Shown piece after piece: positions 33,061 to 46,900 of a DNA stretch of 64,000 nucleotides. Position numbers and translations under genes: made by a program. Source of the stretch: Pithys albifrons albifrons (lineage: Eukaryota > Chordata > Aves > Passeriformes > Thamnophilidae); contig NC_092459.1 in NCBI RefSeq assembly GCF_047495875.1, forward strand, positions 11,846,965 to 11,910,964. The letters are read 5' to 3'. The notes under the pieces were generated by a model. That model saw only the letters and a program-made list of their open reading frames with translations. It was not told where the DNA came from and ran no database searches. Positions within the stretch are counted from its first letter, which is position 1; the number at the start of each line of letters is the position of its first letter.

Positions 33061-35225
33061 GAATCTATTATTTACATTTTTATTCCCACCTTTTTCTGCC
33101 TAATTAGTTAGAAAATCAGAAGTGATAATCATGTCTCTATGAAACAGAAAGCAATGCAGTTGCTCCAATATATTTACAATAGATATATCTTGCCAGCAAA
33201 ACAGGAATAGATTCTATTTCAGAATGGAACAATGGCTACTAAACAAAATATTTCAATTACTCAAGCTAAGACAATAACTTTTGCAATGACCTCAATGGAA
33301 GAATTCCTGCCTAATTATTGGAAAAAGTGTTCTAATCCTTCTATATCTTACAATAGCACTCAGTGCATTCTGGACTCCCACTGGAGTCTGTCTCAAATGA
33401 CAGCACAGAGAGGATATAGCAAGGAATATGCAAAATGTGGAACATAGCCAAGCAAAGCTCAGTAGCTTCCCTCAAAAGGAGTAAGAATTTCTTGAGATTT
33501 GCCCTTCTCTTGCGATACTAATGATTCTACACAAAAAAAAATCCACCACATTGCTGCCTTTAGTGACAGTGTTGCATATCTGTTAATCGAGTAATACGTG
33601 CTTCTACAAAAATCAGGATGAACAAAGTTTTGTGTTTTCCTAAATCTTCTTTTCAAATATTCTCTGAACTAACCAACTTGTTGAAACATTATTTTGTTTA
33701 TAAATCTGGTCCTTCATAGAAAAATAAAAAGAGATCTTATATTTGGGATTATAATTATTATTTTGTAAATTCAGAACGTTTTTCTTGTAGAGGCTAGCTG
33801 TGGAAAGAAATCCTGACAGAAATGCTTTCTGTCCAACTTAAGCAGTTATTAATATGACCCACAGTACATTGCTACATATGTAAAAACTATCAAAGAGTCT
33901 GGGAAAGTTTTTCTTTGAATGTGGCTTTGCAGATGTTGAATCACTTGGCATTTGCAAGCAGAAAAAATATGGTGCCTATAGTATATATTCCCATTGGCCT
34001 TTTGTGACCCAGGTTAGCTTTTCCTTAAAGAAAACATTAAACTTTGATGCATTGTGTCTTTCCTTTGTTATAAAATTTAATAAAATATTGATAAAACCAT
34101 TTGCTACTGCATAACAAACAGCAACATTACGGGTCTCAGGCAGTGTAAGATCACAGCTGAAAACTAGTTATAGCTACTTTCCCTATTTTCTTTCTCTGGC
34201 AAGCTGCAATTTGGAAAGCCTGTTAGAAAACACATTTCCATACTGGAAGAAAACTTTGAAATGAAATTTTTCTTTTAAATTAACACTCAGAAACATCTTA
34301 AGTATAGGTAAATTTATTTGTTGCCTACTGTACATTTCAATTGAAGTCAGTTTTATTTTACAATAATTGCTACTCTAGAAGAAAAATCCAAGGTCAATAG
34401 CAGCATGATTCAAGGATCATTCCTGAGCATCATCTTCAAATAGGTAATCCTTGTCAAATACACAATTGCATGGGTGCTTTTGTGTGTATGTGTTCATATT
34501 TGCAGCATGGAAGAAGCATGATTCACATGAAGGTTTTCAGTGGTAGCTGGCAATAAATAACAAGAACTTATCTCTCTTGTCATTCAAAGGATAGTTATTC
34601 TGTAACAGCTGTTTTTAATAGCTCTACAACTTTTTACATAAGGCAAGAGCCTCTTGTTCTGTTTAGTTTCATTTGTGTTTCACTGTGAGAGTAAGGGAGA
34701 GCAGTGATACTTTTAGGATCATATACATTTATATGAATTAACTTCTATTTGTAGGTAACTACCATCATTGCAAGGCAGTTTATACAACATGTGCCTATTT
34801 TAGAAGCTCAGCTGTTATTTTTGGATAAAATTGTTCACTATCCTGTCAGAATCCAAGGGAACCAGTAGGAATTCTATTTTTAAAAAAGGTAAATGTATTT
34901 AATGATTTTTTTGCTGCAAAGTAGACATGACTGTGTTTAAAGATCAGAAGCATGTCAAGCTGAATAACTGAGAGTAACCTGAAAACCCAGGAGAGGAGGG
35001 AAATGATACCCATCCTTTCCTTTGGAAATATAGATGATTAGTTCTGATCATTCTAACCTAGTTTTCCTGCACATACACTTCTGCTGTTTATTGTAGAATT
35101 GTCGGTAGACCATATGGTACATTGTAGGAAACATGTTTTATGATATGAAGGGATATCAAGTGCTTAGCTTTATTTCATCATTTTTTGCCATGATAACTGC
35201 ATTTAAAAAAAAAAAACAAAACCAA
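33061..35225. other. Unique AT-rich noncoding DNA
   Basis: Nothing recognisable; no coding-like frames. An A-rich run (about 35204-35222) immediately precedes the CR1 copy. Confidence 0.65.
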
Positions 35226-36212
35226 ACTGGAGAACTGGAGACCAGTGACAAATGGTGCTTGTCAGGGGCTGGAATTGGGACAGGCACAGTTTAATCTTTC
35301 TTGGTTACATGGAGAGTGGGATCGAGTGCACCCTGTGCAAGTTTGCCAACCCAAGCTGTGTGGTGCAATTGACATGCTGGAGGGAAGGGATACCATCCAG
35401 AGGGGTGGAAACAGTCCTGAGAGATGGGCCTGTGCAAACAGTGTGAAGTTCAACAAGGCCAAGTCAAGGTCTTGCACCTGGATTGGGGAAATTCCAAGCA
35501 CAAATACAGGCAGGATAAAGAATAGATTTAAAGCAGCCCTGAGAGGAAGGACACGGGGGACAAGAAGTTCAATACAAGCTGAGCAATGTGCACTGGCAGC
35601 CCAGAAAGACAACTGTATCCTGTGCTGCATCCAAAGCAGTCTGGCCTGCAGCTTGAGCAATGGGATGCTGCTTCTCTGGTGTGCTCTGCTGATACCCAAC
35701 CTGGAGTTCTGCATCCAGTTTTGGGGTCCCCACCATGAGAAAGACATGGACCTGTTGGAGTAAGCTCAGAGAAGGGCCATGAATGTGATCAGAAGACTGC
35801 AGCACCCCTTCCACGGAGGCAGTCTGAGAGAGCTGGGATTGTTCACTCTGGAGAAGAAAAAGCTCCCAGGTGACCTTATAGCACCTTCCAATACTTAAAA
35901 GGGATACAAGAGAGCTGAAGAGAGCTTTCTTGCAAGGACATATGGTGATAGGGCAATAGAGATAGGACTAGAAGAAGGTAAATTTAGATCAGATGATAGA
36001 AAATAATTATTTACTGTGAGGATGGTGAGACACCGGAACAGGTTGCCCCAAGGAAGTGGCTGTTGCCACATCCCTGATAGTGTTCAAGGCCAAGCTGGAT
36101 GGAACTCTGAGCAACTTGGTGTAGCAAAAGGTGTCCCTGCCCACAGGAGAGGGATTGGAAGTAGATGACCTTTAATGTCCCTTCCAACCCAAACCATTCT
36201 GTGATTGTCTTA
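35226..36212 (+). mobile_element. CR1 LINE, 5'-truncated, about 1 kb
   Basis: Begins 'ggagaactggagaccagtgacaaatgg' and continues through the C-terminal third of CR1 ORF2. Recognisable pieces include AAQKDNCILCCIQSSLA..., LEFCIQFWGPHHEKDMDLLE followed by a stop at 35761, and then REL-GLFTLEKKKLPGDL-type sequence in the same region. The 3' tail 'tgtccctgcccacaggag...ccttccaacccaaaccattctgtgat' ends near 36212. Stops and frameshifts show it is inactive. Its 5' truncation and complete 3' end are the normal outcome of target-primed reverse transcription. Confidence 0.92.
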
Positions 36213-39200
36213 TTCTAAGCAAAACAAAATGGACAAACAAAAACCCCACGAATTCTCCTCATGGCGGTTGAGTTATGGAAACACACAACCCATATATGCT
36301 TCATACACATCTGAAAGAATCCTAAGATACATTCTGACCTAGATTCCTCTTTTTCACACTTATAAGTAGGGAGTAAAACATAATCTTACCATTCTTCCGT
36401 TAATAAAATACACCAAATTTGCATTAAATCAATGGCACTGTATAAAGAAGCCTTTTTTGCTTTCAATACATTTGTCTGTCTTCCATAGAAAATCTGTGCC
36501 CTGTAAACCAGTGTAAAAGTCCTAGATTGAACAGCATATTTCCATTAAATTTTGTGGATCAGAGATCCAAGAATCCTAAATCTGAATCATTTGCAGATAA
36601 ATTTTAGATTTGTAGAAACATAAGGTTAATAGACTCTTAAGTCATGTAAATCTTCATCATTTTAATGAGTGATCTTCCTTAACAGTAGTTGGAGATCTAT
36701 TTCATAAGTGAAAAATCCATAAAAATCATTTAAAAATCTGCTTTAAATAAACAGAATAAAACAACACACTCTGCTTCTTTTTTTTTTTTCCTTTAAGGAA
36801 TACACTATCCATTCTACTACTCATTTCTCCCCGTATTATCTCTTTCATCAGAAAACTTACAGATCATTTCTTGCCAACATCTGTACTTCATAACTGCCAC
36901 ATATATTTCCAGTTCAAATCAATAGAGTGAAATCTAGAAAGAAAAATAAGGTATTTCCCTGTTCTACAGAGTGAATACAAATATGCTTTTATACATCAAT
37001 CATTAACAGCAAATGGAAATATGTATGTAAGAAAATTCCCCTTTTTTCTTTATATTGAATTTATTTGTGATTTCCATGACAAGCTTTGTAAAGTCTGGGC
37101 ACAAAAGTCCAGTAAAGGAAATAGATGTCATTTTTTTTGAGGCAAATTGAGCAAATTACTCCTCTATACAACCATATTTTCTTCCAGATTGTGGCATGAC
37201 AACCTCTTCTACAACTTAGCTTTGTTCCCTTGTTCAAAACCTATATTTATTTCTGCCTTGATCTGAACTTAGAAAGCACTTTCTTTAGATCATTGTTAAT
37301 ATCATTCTTACACAATGAGACTTCTATTCAAGTTTAAAAAAACAAAAAACCAAAATCAAACCTAATAATTAAGAGAAGGTTAAGGTTAACCTGAGCAACA
37401 ACGTTCATTAAAATTGTCCTGTACTGATTTCTCAAAAGTGGTAAAAGCATCTTATTTTTATCACCTTTTTCAAATTCCATCACCTTCCAAACTACATAAG
37501 AAGTGACTAACACTCTGCTTCCCACCACTGTCATACCAAGTGGCTTTCCAAAGAAGATCTCAACAACTGTTTCTCATTGTAATGCCTCTTTTTTGTGTTC
37601 AGTGACACTGAAACATTTCCACATATTTCAGTGAAACTTTTATTGGTCAAAGTTAGAAAGGAATTTTATTTGTAGCACTCTGAAATCTAGGCAATAATAT
37701 GAAAGACAAAGGTGCTAGTCATGTTCATCTTGGTTTAAAGTAGGAATTTGAAATATTTTGTCTCACACTCTGGGCAATTGCCCTAAATTATAGTCCCTGG
37801 GCTAGACTAGAGTGAAGTTCAGGCTGAAAGGAGGTGATGGAAAAGCAGGGAATTGGCTTTTTTCCACAGCATTGAAAGGTCTTGGATATTCCAATGTCAA
37901 AAGGAAAAATTGTTATCGCTCCTCTGAATCCCAACATTATCAGTGTTAATTATGTGGGGAGCTATGTGAACTCAGTCATGAAGAGAAAAAATAATTTGCA
38001 GGAGATATCTGGTCAGTGCCTTAATTTGACACATGGATTGAATAGAGCAGAAACCCTATGGGGGAAAAAAAATCACGTAGTATGATCAGGCATCTGTTCT
38101 TTTTAGTGTCTCAGTCTCCATAAGGTAAATAACTCTCCATTTCCTCTATTTATTACAGACACTTGCTAGACAATAAAAGAATATGAAGTACCATCCTGGG
38201 CTATGGAAGACATTTATTCCAGGCATGATAGGCTTGTTTGCTCTGCTTCCCTCTGTTTTCCATCCATTTCCTTGACAATATCCTTTCTCCCAGATCTGTC
38301 ACTCTTACAACACCCATCTTCCCTAATCTCTCTCCCTAGTCTTTCTTACTGTGTCTACCTTGTTAGCAGTGATATCCACAAGGAAATAAGCCAGTAAGTT
38401 TTAGACTTTCACTCTGAAAACATGTGAACAGAAATTTTTAAAAGTCTGACCAGTTGGTGATATTTAAGCTATTTTCAAAGCGCAGAAGAAGGGAAACTTC
38501 TGAAGTTAAATTTGTCATGTCCTTCCTCCCTCCTAGATAGATCCCAAGTCCCTAGGAAATCACACATTAAGGTGGTAGAGCTTCACCAATAAGCAGCTGT
38601 AAAGTTATCTTTAAATAGGCAAGACTAAGTCTTTTAAGAAAAAACAGAGCTAATTTAGGTAGGAATGATAAAAATATTTAATCTGGATACCACTTTTCTA
38701 CTGGATAATGAGTATTTTGCGCAGTTTTAAGAATCATAAAACCACTTTTCATGTCGAATAGTTTTGTATGTTACCTACCAGTATGTTTAATAGGTATTGA
38801 TAAGTCCTAAATCAAAGCCAAATGTGAACACAATGCATTCTCTTTAGTGAAATAAGTTCAGCTGCACAGTTTAGCAGAACCATTCACATATGTAAGATTA
38901 AGTCAACACATGCGCAGCATCTGTATAAAATAATCACAGTAGAACAATCTAAGAACAGTGTGACCACTCTGACTGTGACATTAGATGTGGGACAATACCT
39001 TTTGAAACACAGCTCAGAGACTAAATTCAAAAGAAGGCAGAACATCACATCACAATAATGAATGCTGTCCATGACAGTGTCCAGACAAAGGTGACCTGTG
39101 CTATTAATCTTGTGAAGAAAATAATGCATGAGATAGAAAATGTGGAATAAAGGAGGATGGTATAAAATTGTTTGTAGACACTAGAAATTAGTACAAAAAG

Positions 39201-40611
39201 TTTCTTCCTGAAAAATGTATCACATTATAATATGACTGCAAGTTTGGGAATCACTTTTACTAAATTATTCATTTTGATTAAAGAACTGCAGCTATCTGCA
39301 CACTGCACCTGTCAGGCCATGGGTTATTACCATGGGACTGCTCTTTTCCCACTCAGATGTGCAACAGTAGACAAAGATAATAAGTATGTAATCATATGAT
39401 TCATCTTGTCTTAGAGTATAACAAAGGCATATATTCTTCTTCGCTGTGGAAACTAACATAGTAATGAAGCTGTCAGAACCGTATTAGAGAAAAACATATG
39501 CTAAAGCAATGTTGTTCTAACCTTGGGACCATACCCTTAACTGCTACAAACTAACATCTTCATTTGCACCCAATGAAGATTTCACAGGTGATATATATTA
39601 ATACTTAAGAGAACAGTAGAAAATCAAAATCAAATTTCACAAACAGAGGAAAACAAAAGTATTTCTTTAAAGTTTCCTTTTACTTACATTTTCTGAACTA
39701 CTTGAAATAAAATGCAAGCTGGAATCTGAATAGAATTATACATAATATATCTTGGCATAAGGAGAATGAATGCTAAATTGACAAGCAGGTAAGTACTGAA
39801 GGCAAAGTTTATGGAAAATGTATACTTTCCCAGCAGTTCAGGAGTCATAAGGCAATCATAGCCACAAGTGATATGAATGAGAATGGTGTCTATTTACGTC
39901 TAATCTGCAATGTCTGGAGAGAAGGAGGGAGAAGGAGCTGGAATTTTAAGAAGTACCAGAAAAAGCAAGTCTCAAAAATGTTGAACCCGCACTGAACCTA
40001 TTTGTCAATTTGAAAAACTCCATGAGCCAGAAATGTTAGATAGGAAGTTAGTGACCCTATTTGCTTTTAACAGTATTGGGTATGAAATAGCTATATCATG
40101 TAACCATGTGAGAAGTGTATTATGAGACTGAAACACACAGCTGCACTCAGCATTCTTGTAAAAATAGCTGGACAATATCACACAGGCCTAACAAAATTAT
40201 TATTATTCATTTCATATGTGAATTCCAGCTGAAAAGATTAGGGTTACATTGCACTTGAAAATCAAAGAAAGCACAGCCTAATATTTTGTCTCTAATTTCA
40301 TTCTATAGGTAGTGACACAAGAGAAAAAATAAAAAGTAGTCTTACCTTAATGTTACTACAAAATATGTGACTTTTGCAGTGCCTTTCATCAGAAGATCTC
40401 AGTTTTTATTAACACTAAGCCTGATTCCTCACATTTTTCTTCTGGGATGGTAATTTATATTAGTATTCACATGTCTAAAACATGCTCCTATAATTCTTTA
40501 GACAATGGTTTATATTGCTTCTGTGTAGGTCTTGATTACTTCATAACTCCAAAACAAGTCACAGAAAGAAGTACTAAACTCTTTGAACACCTTTATCACC
40601 TCTCCCACTCC
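36213..40611. other. Unique AT-rich noncoding DNA
   Basis: No recognisable gene, RNA gene or repeat; short A/T runs (for example 36778-36790). Frames are short and without motifs. Confidence 0.65.
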
Positions 40612-40944
40612 TAAGTGAAAAGTGATCGAATTGCAGCCTTCCAGTATGTGAAGCAGCCCTACAAAAAGAGATAGGAAGAGACTACTTACAAGGGCTTGTA
40701 GTGACAGGCCAAGGGGGAATGAAAGAATAGGTTTAGATTATATGTTAGAAAAGAAAAAAAATCATTACTGTGGGTTTGGTGAGTCACCAGAACATATTGC
40801 CCTGACAAATTGTGTTCAAAGACAGATTAGATGGAGCTCTGAACAAACGATCTAGTGAAAGGTGTCCCTGCCTGTGGCAGCAGGTTGGAAAAAGATGATC
40901 TTTAAGGTCCCTTCAAACCCAAACCATTCTATGAATCTATGATT
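40612..40944 (+). mobile_element. CR1 LINE 3' end, degraded
   Basis: Starts near 'cctaagtgaaaagtgatcgaattgcagccttccagtatg' and runs to the CR1 3' tail 'ggtgtccctgcctgtggcagcaggttgg...cttcaaacccaaaccattctatgaatctatgat'. It ends in the short ATTCTATGA-type terminal repeat characteristic of CR1. Short deletions, for example near 40807, and many substitutions indicate an old copy. Confidence 0.9.
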
Positions 40945-43900
40945 AAATTCAGCACTTGCAGGTCTCCTAAGCATGTTAGCTTTTACTGTGTGCAGTCACT
41001 GCTCCAAAAATAGCATCAGTTTCCTTGGATCTAGGAGCCTTTTTCCTTACATACAGAATATTTTCATAATGTTATTTTACCAAAATATTAACTTTATTGC
41101 TTTGCCTGCACTTTTCCAGTAAGATTATCTTCAGATTTGAACATGGGCATTGTTAATTTTTATTTACAAGTTACTTCTTGGCATCTGAGTAGCCCCTTCA
41201 GGATTTGTTATTTTCTCAACAAATGGGGGTAACATAACATTCCCATTTGTCTATGTTTAGGTTGAATGAATTTTTATTTGATGAGTACACATGAACAGAT
41301 ACTGCAGCTCAAGTGATCTGAATGTTCCTGTGTGGTAATTTGCTCAGAGGGGCAAATGGACCCTTGGCCTGTTCAGGAGATAAATGTTATTTCAAATACA
41401 GCTTCCTTTGCTGCTCTGGTAGAGTAAGGAAACCCACATCCAGAGGAGAATCAGGCTCTCCTTAATAATATGTGTAGAGGTATTATGCAGTGCTTAACAT
41501 TTGCTAACTATGCAACCTTGGAAGCATGATTGCTCTTTCTTTTCCTACCATGTCTGACATGCCTTGTTTCCTTTTACTCATTGCACAGTGACTGCAATTA
41601 GTCTTTAAGCTCTTTACACCAAGGAGTCTCTAATGCAATTTTATTTGCTGTTTAATATCAATTAAGATGGATTTGTTCTTCCTTTGCCAAAATTATCTAA
41701 GTCACTTAATAAATATTTGAAAACAAACTTGCCATTCTCTGGGTTTCTTTTCTTGTCCGTGACTGTTGCAATGGTTATGCAGGATGCTGTTTTAACTAAG
41801 GCTGAAAAAAAATTAAAAAACTTATAGACTTTATGGAATGCTTACATGATGCCTAAATCATCTTGCCACTTAATCTACTTGGGATGAGGGAATTTTTTTT
41901 GACTGACTATTCTCAGCTGACTGATTTTCCTTTAATTTGTTTTTTTTTTATTTTCCCAAAGCTTTCCTACATGAGCAATAAGCCTCTGATATCTAAACCA
42001 CAGAGGAGATATTTTGTTTATGCATATTCATAGGTGATTAAAGGAAATTGCACTTGTTTATTTTGCCCATCTGAATTGTAATATTATCTACGTTGATTCC
42101 TGCCTTAGAAAAAGCTTCCTAAATTTCATGTGAAAAAAGGGCAGGAATTCCCTGTAGACCTGTTCATGGTTAATTCTATTTTGAAATAAATCTTATACAC
42201 AAAAGGCCAGTTTTATTTGATGCCATAAGAATAAAGATTCATACTTGCTATTATTTTACTGAAATGATTTTGTAATGCAAATTGAACAACTTTAGTATTC
42301 AATTACTTTTGTGCTGATATAAATTGTAGCATTAACATAACCATACTATAGCTTCAGCAGTTGGTAACATAAAAATTCAGCCAATTTCAACAGCTGCAGT
42401 TAAATGGCATCCTGTGGTCCAAAAACTGAAATCAACATACTGGTAATAGAAGTGCTTCTTTTGGACACAATTGTGATAATTAGAATACTACGTAATGTCT
42501 GAGTCACTGTCATGAATAAACAATTTTAAAAAATAGAATAAACATACAGCAGATATAAGTCTTTGTTACGCTGCATTCTCACTGCAGTAGTGAATCAGGT
42601 AATAGACAACAGACACAGAGATTCCCCTGCATCATCATGATGCCCATAGAGCTGGAGGTACCGGAGCTATTCTGGCATTACCTTGTGATGAAGAAAGGTA
42701 TTGTGGAACAGAAGTTAGCAAGAGCTTAATTTCATCTGGAACAGGTCCCATGGGTGCTGCCTTTACATACTACCTAAGCATAAAATAGGTAACCTGGATC
42801 ATCCCCAAGTTGAATCATTTAGTTTTCTTTTACTTTATTTTGTTTTATTTATTTTATTTTTAACATTAGGGAGAAGAAAAAAAAAGAGAAAGAGATATAG
42901 ATTTGTATTTGAGCACACTGACTCTAAATAAACATAGACTGGAGAGCACCTCAGCTAGAAAGGTCGAGAAGCATTCAGAATTAACGTGGCAACTAATGAG
43001 ACTGCTCCTTATCTTTTTCTGAAGCTGTATGGGAAAAGTCCATGGTTGAAAAAATGTGCCTTATTCTTCCATTAGCAAGAATTAGTGGGAAACAGAAGGA
43101 GTTAAAAAAAACAGTCATTATAAAAATATACTGCGTATAGTCAGTAGCTAGTCCAGGTAAGCCCCATGAGGGGCTGGATCACAATCCTTTCCCCACTACT
43201 GATGTAGATGGATGCTCTTTAAGGAAATAGTAGGTTATCATGCCATATTTTTATGGATTCATGTTGAAGCTGAGAAGAAAGCAATGACTGCCCCCATAGC
43301 CTTGACAGTCCTACAACATTTGGATTTAGTTATTAGCTCTTACGTTAACCTGAGATAATGACTCAAAGAGGTAGCAGAGCCAGGTCAAAATTATATTGGC
43401 TAAAGATCACACTATGATTCCTCCTACATCATCACTCCAGCATTTGGCATTGGAGTGTCTCTGTCTTCAGATCTGTTCTAAGAATCCTCACTCCACACAG
43501 GAAAATGCAGGATTACAATTTCTCTATATGTTTCTACTTCATGTTTTTCACCTTTGCCCCCACTCACAAACAAACGTGCATACAACTCAAAAGAGGTGTC
43601 TAGTTCAAAGCAAGAAAAAAATCTCTATCATGTCATTTACGCATTGCCTGTAGAGTACATGAAATTTATATTGATTTTCAGAACATATAATTAGCTGCAT
43701 GTCATAATTTTTATAATTTTAACCATGTTGTTGCTCTTTCTATTTTCTTAAATTACTGAACATGATGTAATCAAATTTTCAAAAGCATAAGCTCCTTTTG
43801 TTTATTTTTGTGCAGAATTTTGACTGTGCTAAAGTAGAAAGAATAATATCTTTTCAATGATAGCTTCTACATGATTCTTGTAATATGGAAACTACTAAGT

Positions 43901-46900
43901 CTAAAAATTCAAAATTAAATTGATTTCATATTATTACATTTAAATTATTTTTCCAGCATAAAATAATTAATTAGGCAGCTTTGTGGGGTTTTTTGAATTT
44001 GCTATGTAAAATCCTTGGTAAAACATGGTCCCTATACTTGTCACTTTCTGTGGTATTGGCCCATCTCAGTTTGTCCACAATGACTGGAAAGTTTTTGTAT
44101 AGACATGATATATGCTGTCAACGTAAATGTAATAAAAGATCTGGTGAGGTTATTGGAATGACATGAGTAACTGAGGCATTGATGGATGAGGCAATAACAG
44201 TAACAGAAACTGGAAAAGGGGTTATCTCAACATCCCTGGTGCCAAAGATGGGAAGTATGAACCAGATTCTATGTATGCACCATCCTGGACTTCCTTCGTT
44301 TCTCCAAAGAAGCCAGTGAGCTGAGGTTTTAGGTGCTTTGCATTATTAAAATATATTTGATGTGTCATCTTATTTTGCTGCAAAGTTAAAAGAACACTGT
44401 CATGGAACAGGAAATTTTTGTCCTTGTTGATAACAAAAGCACAGTAAGATTTTCTGCTTTTTAGGTAGGTCATTAAGGGTCTGGCCCATCTCTACCTCTG
44501 CTCCCTGTCTTCAGAGACGAGCAGGTAAACGGGGTGAGGCAGCTGTCAGTCCCACTGTAGGGTTCAATACCAATCTGCTTTCATACTTTGAATACACAAC
44601 TGAGTTGCCTCATTGGCTCAGTCTGATGGCTACTTTAGCTGGTGGCTCCTGTCATTACATAGGAAAGAGTATACACTGGTCAAATTCTTAGTCTGGATCA
44701 AGTCAGTGTCTTCATCTCAACTATCCAACAGCCTCCAAATCTAAACTATAACCATTTTAGTTTTTACTTTCATGGAAGAAAAATGGCCAATATAGGCATA
44801 CTTTCAGAGTCAGTGTTAGAGGATGTTCAAGAGATGTGTTTATTTGGATAGCAGCTTTTGCCACCATGGTTCTTGTCCTTTAGTCTGCCAATACTAAGGC
44901 ATGAAACTTTGAACAAAGTTGTGGATCTGTCAGATTACTGTAATATTTTTACTGCATAGCCATGGAATTTGAACACCAACGAAACAACAAATGAAGACTT
45001 CACATTTTTCTCTTTGTCCTCAACAGCAACCCAATCTTAAGAATCAAAATACAGTCAGTGGTCAAGACATTGGCAATTGCAAATATCCACTGCTATAATT
45101 GGTTCCATTTTAACACCATTTTTTGGTAGAAGCAGATTACAAGGTGGAAATACCAGAATTATAAACCATGCTTACCAAGAAAACCACTGCACAGTTAGTG
45201 CTTGTGTGCTTCAAAACTTTAAGTGTCATGGCAGTATCACAATGACAACATTTGCCTAACAACAGGACAACTCGTTTTAATAATTCAGTGAAGATCTAGT
45301 CTAGCTGACATTCAGTATTCACTGAGGCTCCCTCACTTTTGGATTTCTGTCCTTAGCAGGAGGTAATTGAATCAAACCACAGACTCTGCCCCAGTAAGTC
45401 TTTCTCTGCCTGTGAATTTAGCACCAGTTATGATCTGCTGTGAGATTTATGCATTGACCCTGAAAAAAGGCTATAACCAATTAAACTATCTGCCAACACT
45501 TCCTCTTAATAATTTCCTAAAGTGACAGTCCTTCCAGTCCTCTTATTTATTCCCCACGTTCCCAAGACACAGCCCCAGTCTACTACTTTTAATAAACTCC
45601 CGTCTCAGACAAGAGGAATGCTTAGTCCAGGATAGGGCCCTGATGCACAAAGGTGAGAGGAAGAGTCACTTTCACTGCATCATGCCAAAATAGGAAAACT
45701 TGGTGAAAGAGCCCTACCTGCCAACAGAGAAGTCTGTTTCCACACTGCTATAAAAACACATCTTCACCTGGTGTTGACATTCCTTTCAGAAATGGGAGTA
45801 CTGAGCTAAGGTCCACTGCCTTTCAAAGGATCCCATTTAATTTTCTATATGTCATGGCTCAACACATTGTACTTTGCTGGAAGATTCACTGTACCTTGTA
45901 TGATTTAGAATTATAAAAATTATATGGAGGCTGCAAACATATTCTGAAGTGAGAGTCTCTCTGGTCTGGACTTCAGATCACGTTACAGTCCACCACACAG
46001 CTCAGAAATTGCCACTGAACCCAGGATGTTCGCCTGACACTACCCTCACAAGAATGCAGACTGTATTCCTATCTCAGGCAGTGAATATGGGTTTCTTCCA
46101 TTATATACAAAACAACACAACTACTTTAGATTCTAATGAAAATATGGCAAGTCCTGTTCAGGCTACAAATTAAATCGCAAGTGGAAATTTCAGACTGTAT
46201 ACATGCAGCTGACCTTGGCTCACTTTATGGTGAGGTTTAGAAGTCTTGGATTTTGATCAAATGTATCCTATAAAATTTTACACTGGTAAAAAATAGCACC
46301 TCACTATTTCCTATTTTTTAATTATCCATTCAGCAAAATTAGATTAGCAAGGTAGGTAAATAGAAAAATATCAAACTGTTGAAAGAGTTTGTTTACATGT
46401 AAAATGTTTATGTTATTTTATAATATGATGAAGCATTTGATTCTGAATTTCATATCTGAATTCTTATATCATGCAGGGAAGATGCAAAACAGTAAAATTC
46501 CTATACAAACTTTTCAAATCTCAGTCTAGCTCTGAATTTTGTCCAAGTGAGTTGTCACATGGGAGTGTTTTGGCTGGGTGTTTCAACCCCTTTTTCCTTA
46601 TGAGGAATGCATGTGGTTGCTTAAATAGGAGCCATATAGGCCTCACTGGGATCAGTCCAGTGAGATGAATTTAAGCCAGCTCTCTCTTGTGCTTCATGGT
46701 GAATGAAGACCTTATCAGTGGCCAGCAGCATTGGAGGGAGGGCACATAACAACTCAGCTCTCACAGCCAAGCACAAACCTCTCAAAATCTGGTCCACTGC
46801 ATATACATCTGCCTCTTGTATCTACAATTGCATCATATACATCCAGGGTTTAGAGATTTTTAGGACAAATGTGTAAACAGAACAAAACGGGAGAATTGCC

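Noticed and set aside
35245..35763. 172-codon open frame
   Set aside because: Lies inside a CR1 copy and matches the ORF2 C-terminal region in its second half; a transposon remnant, not a host gene.
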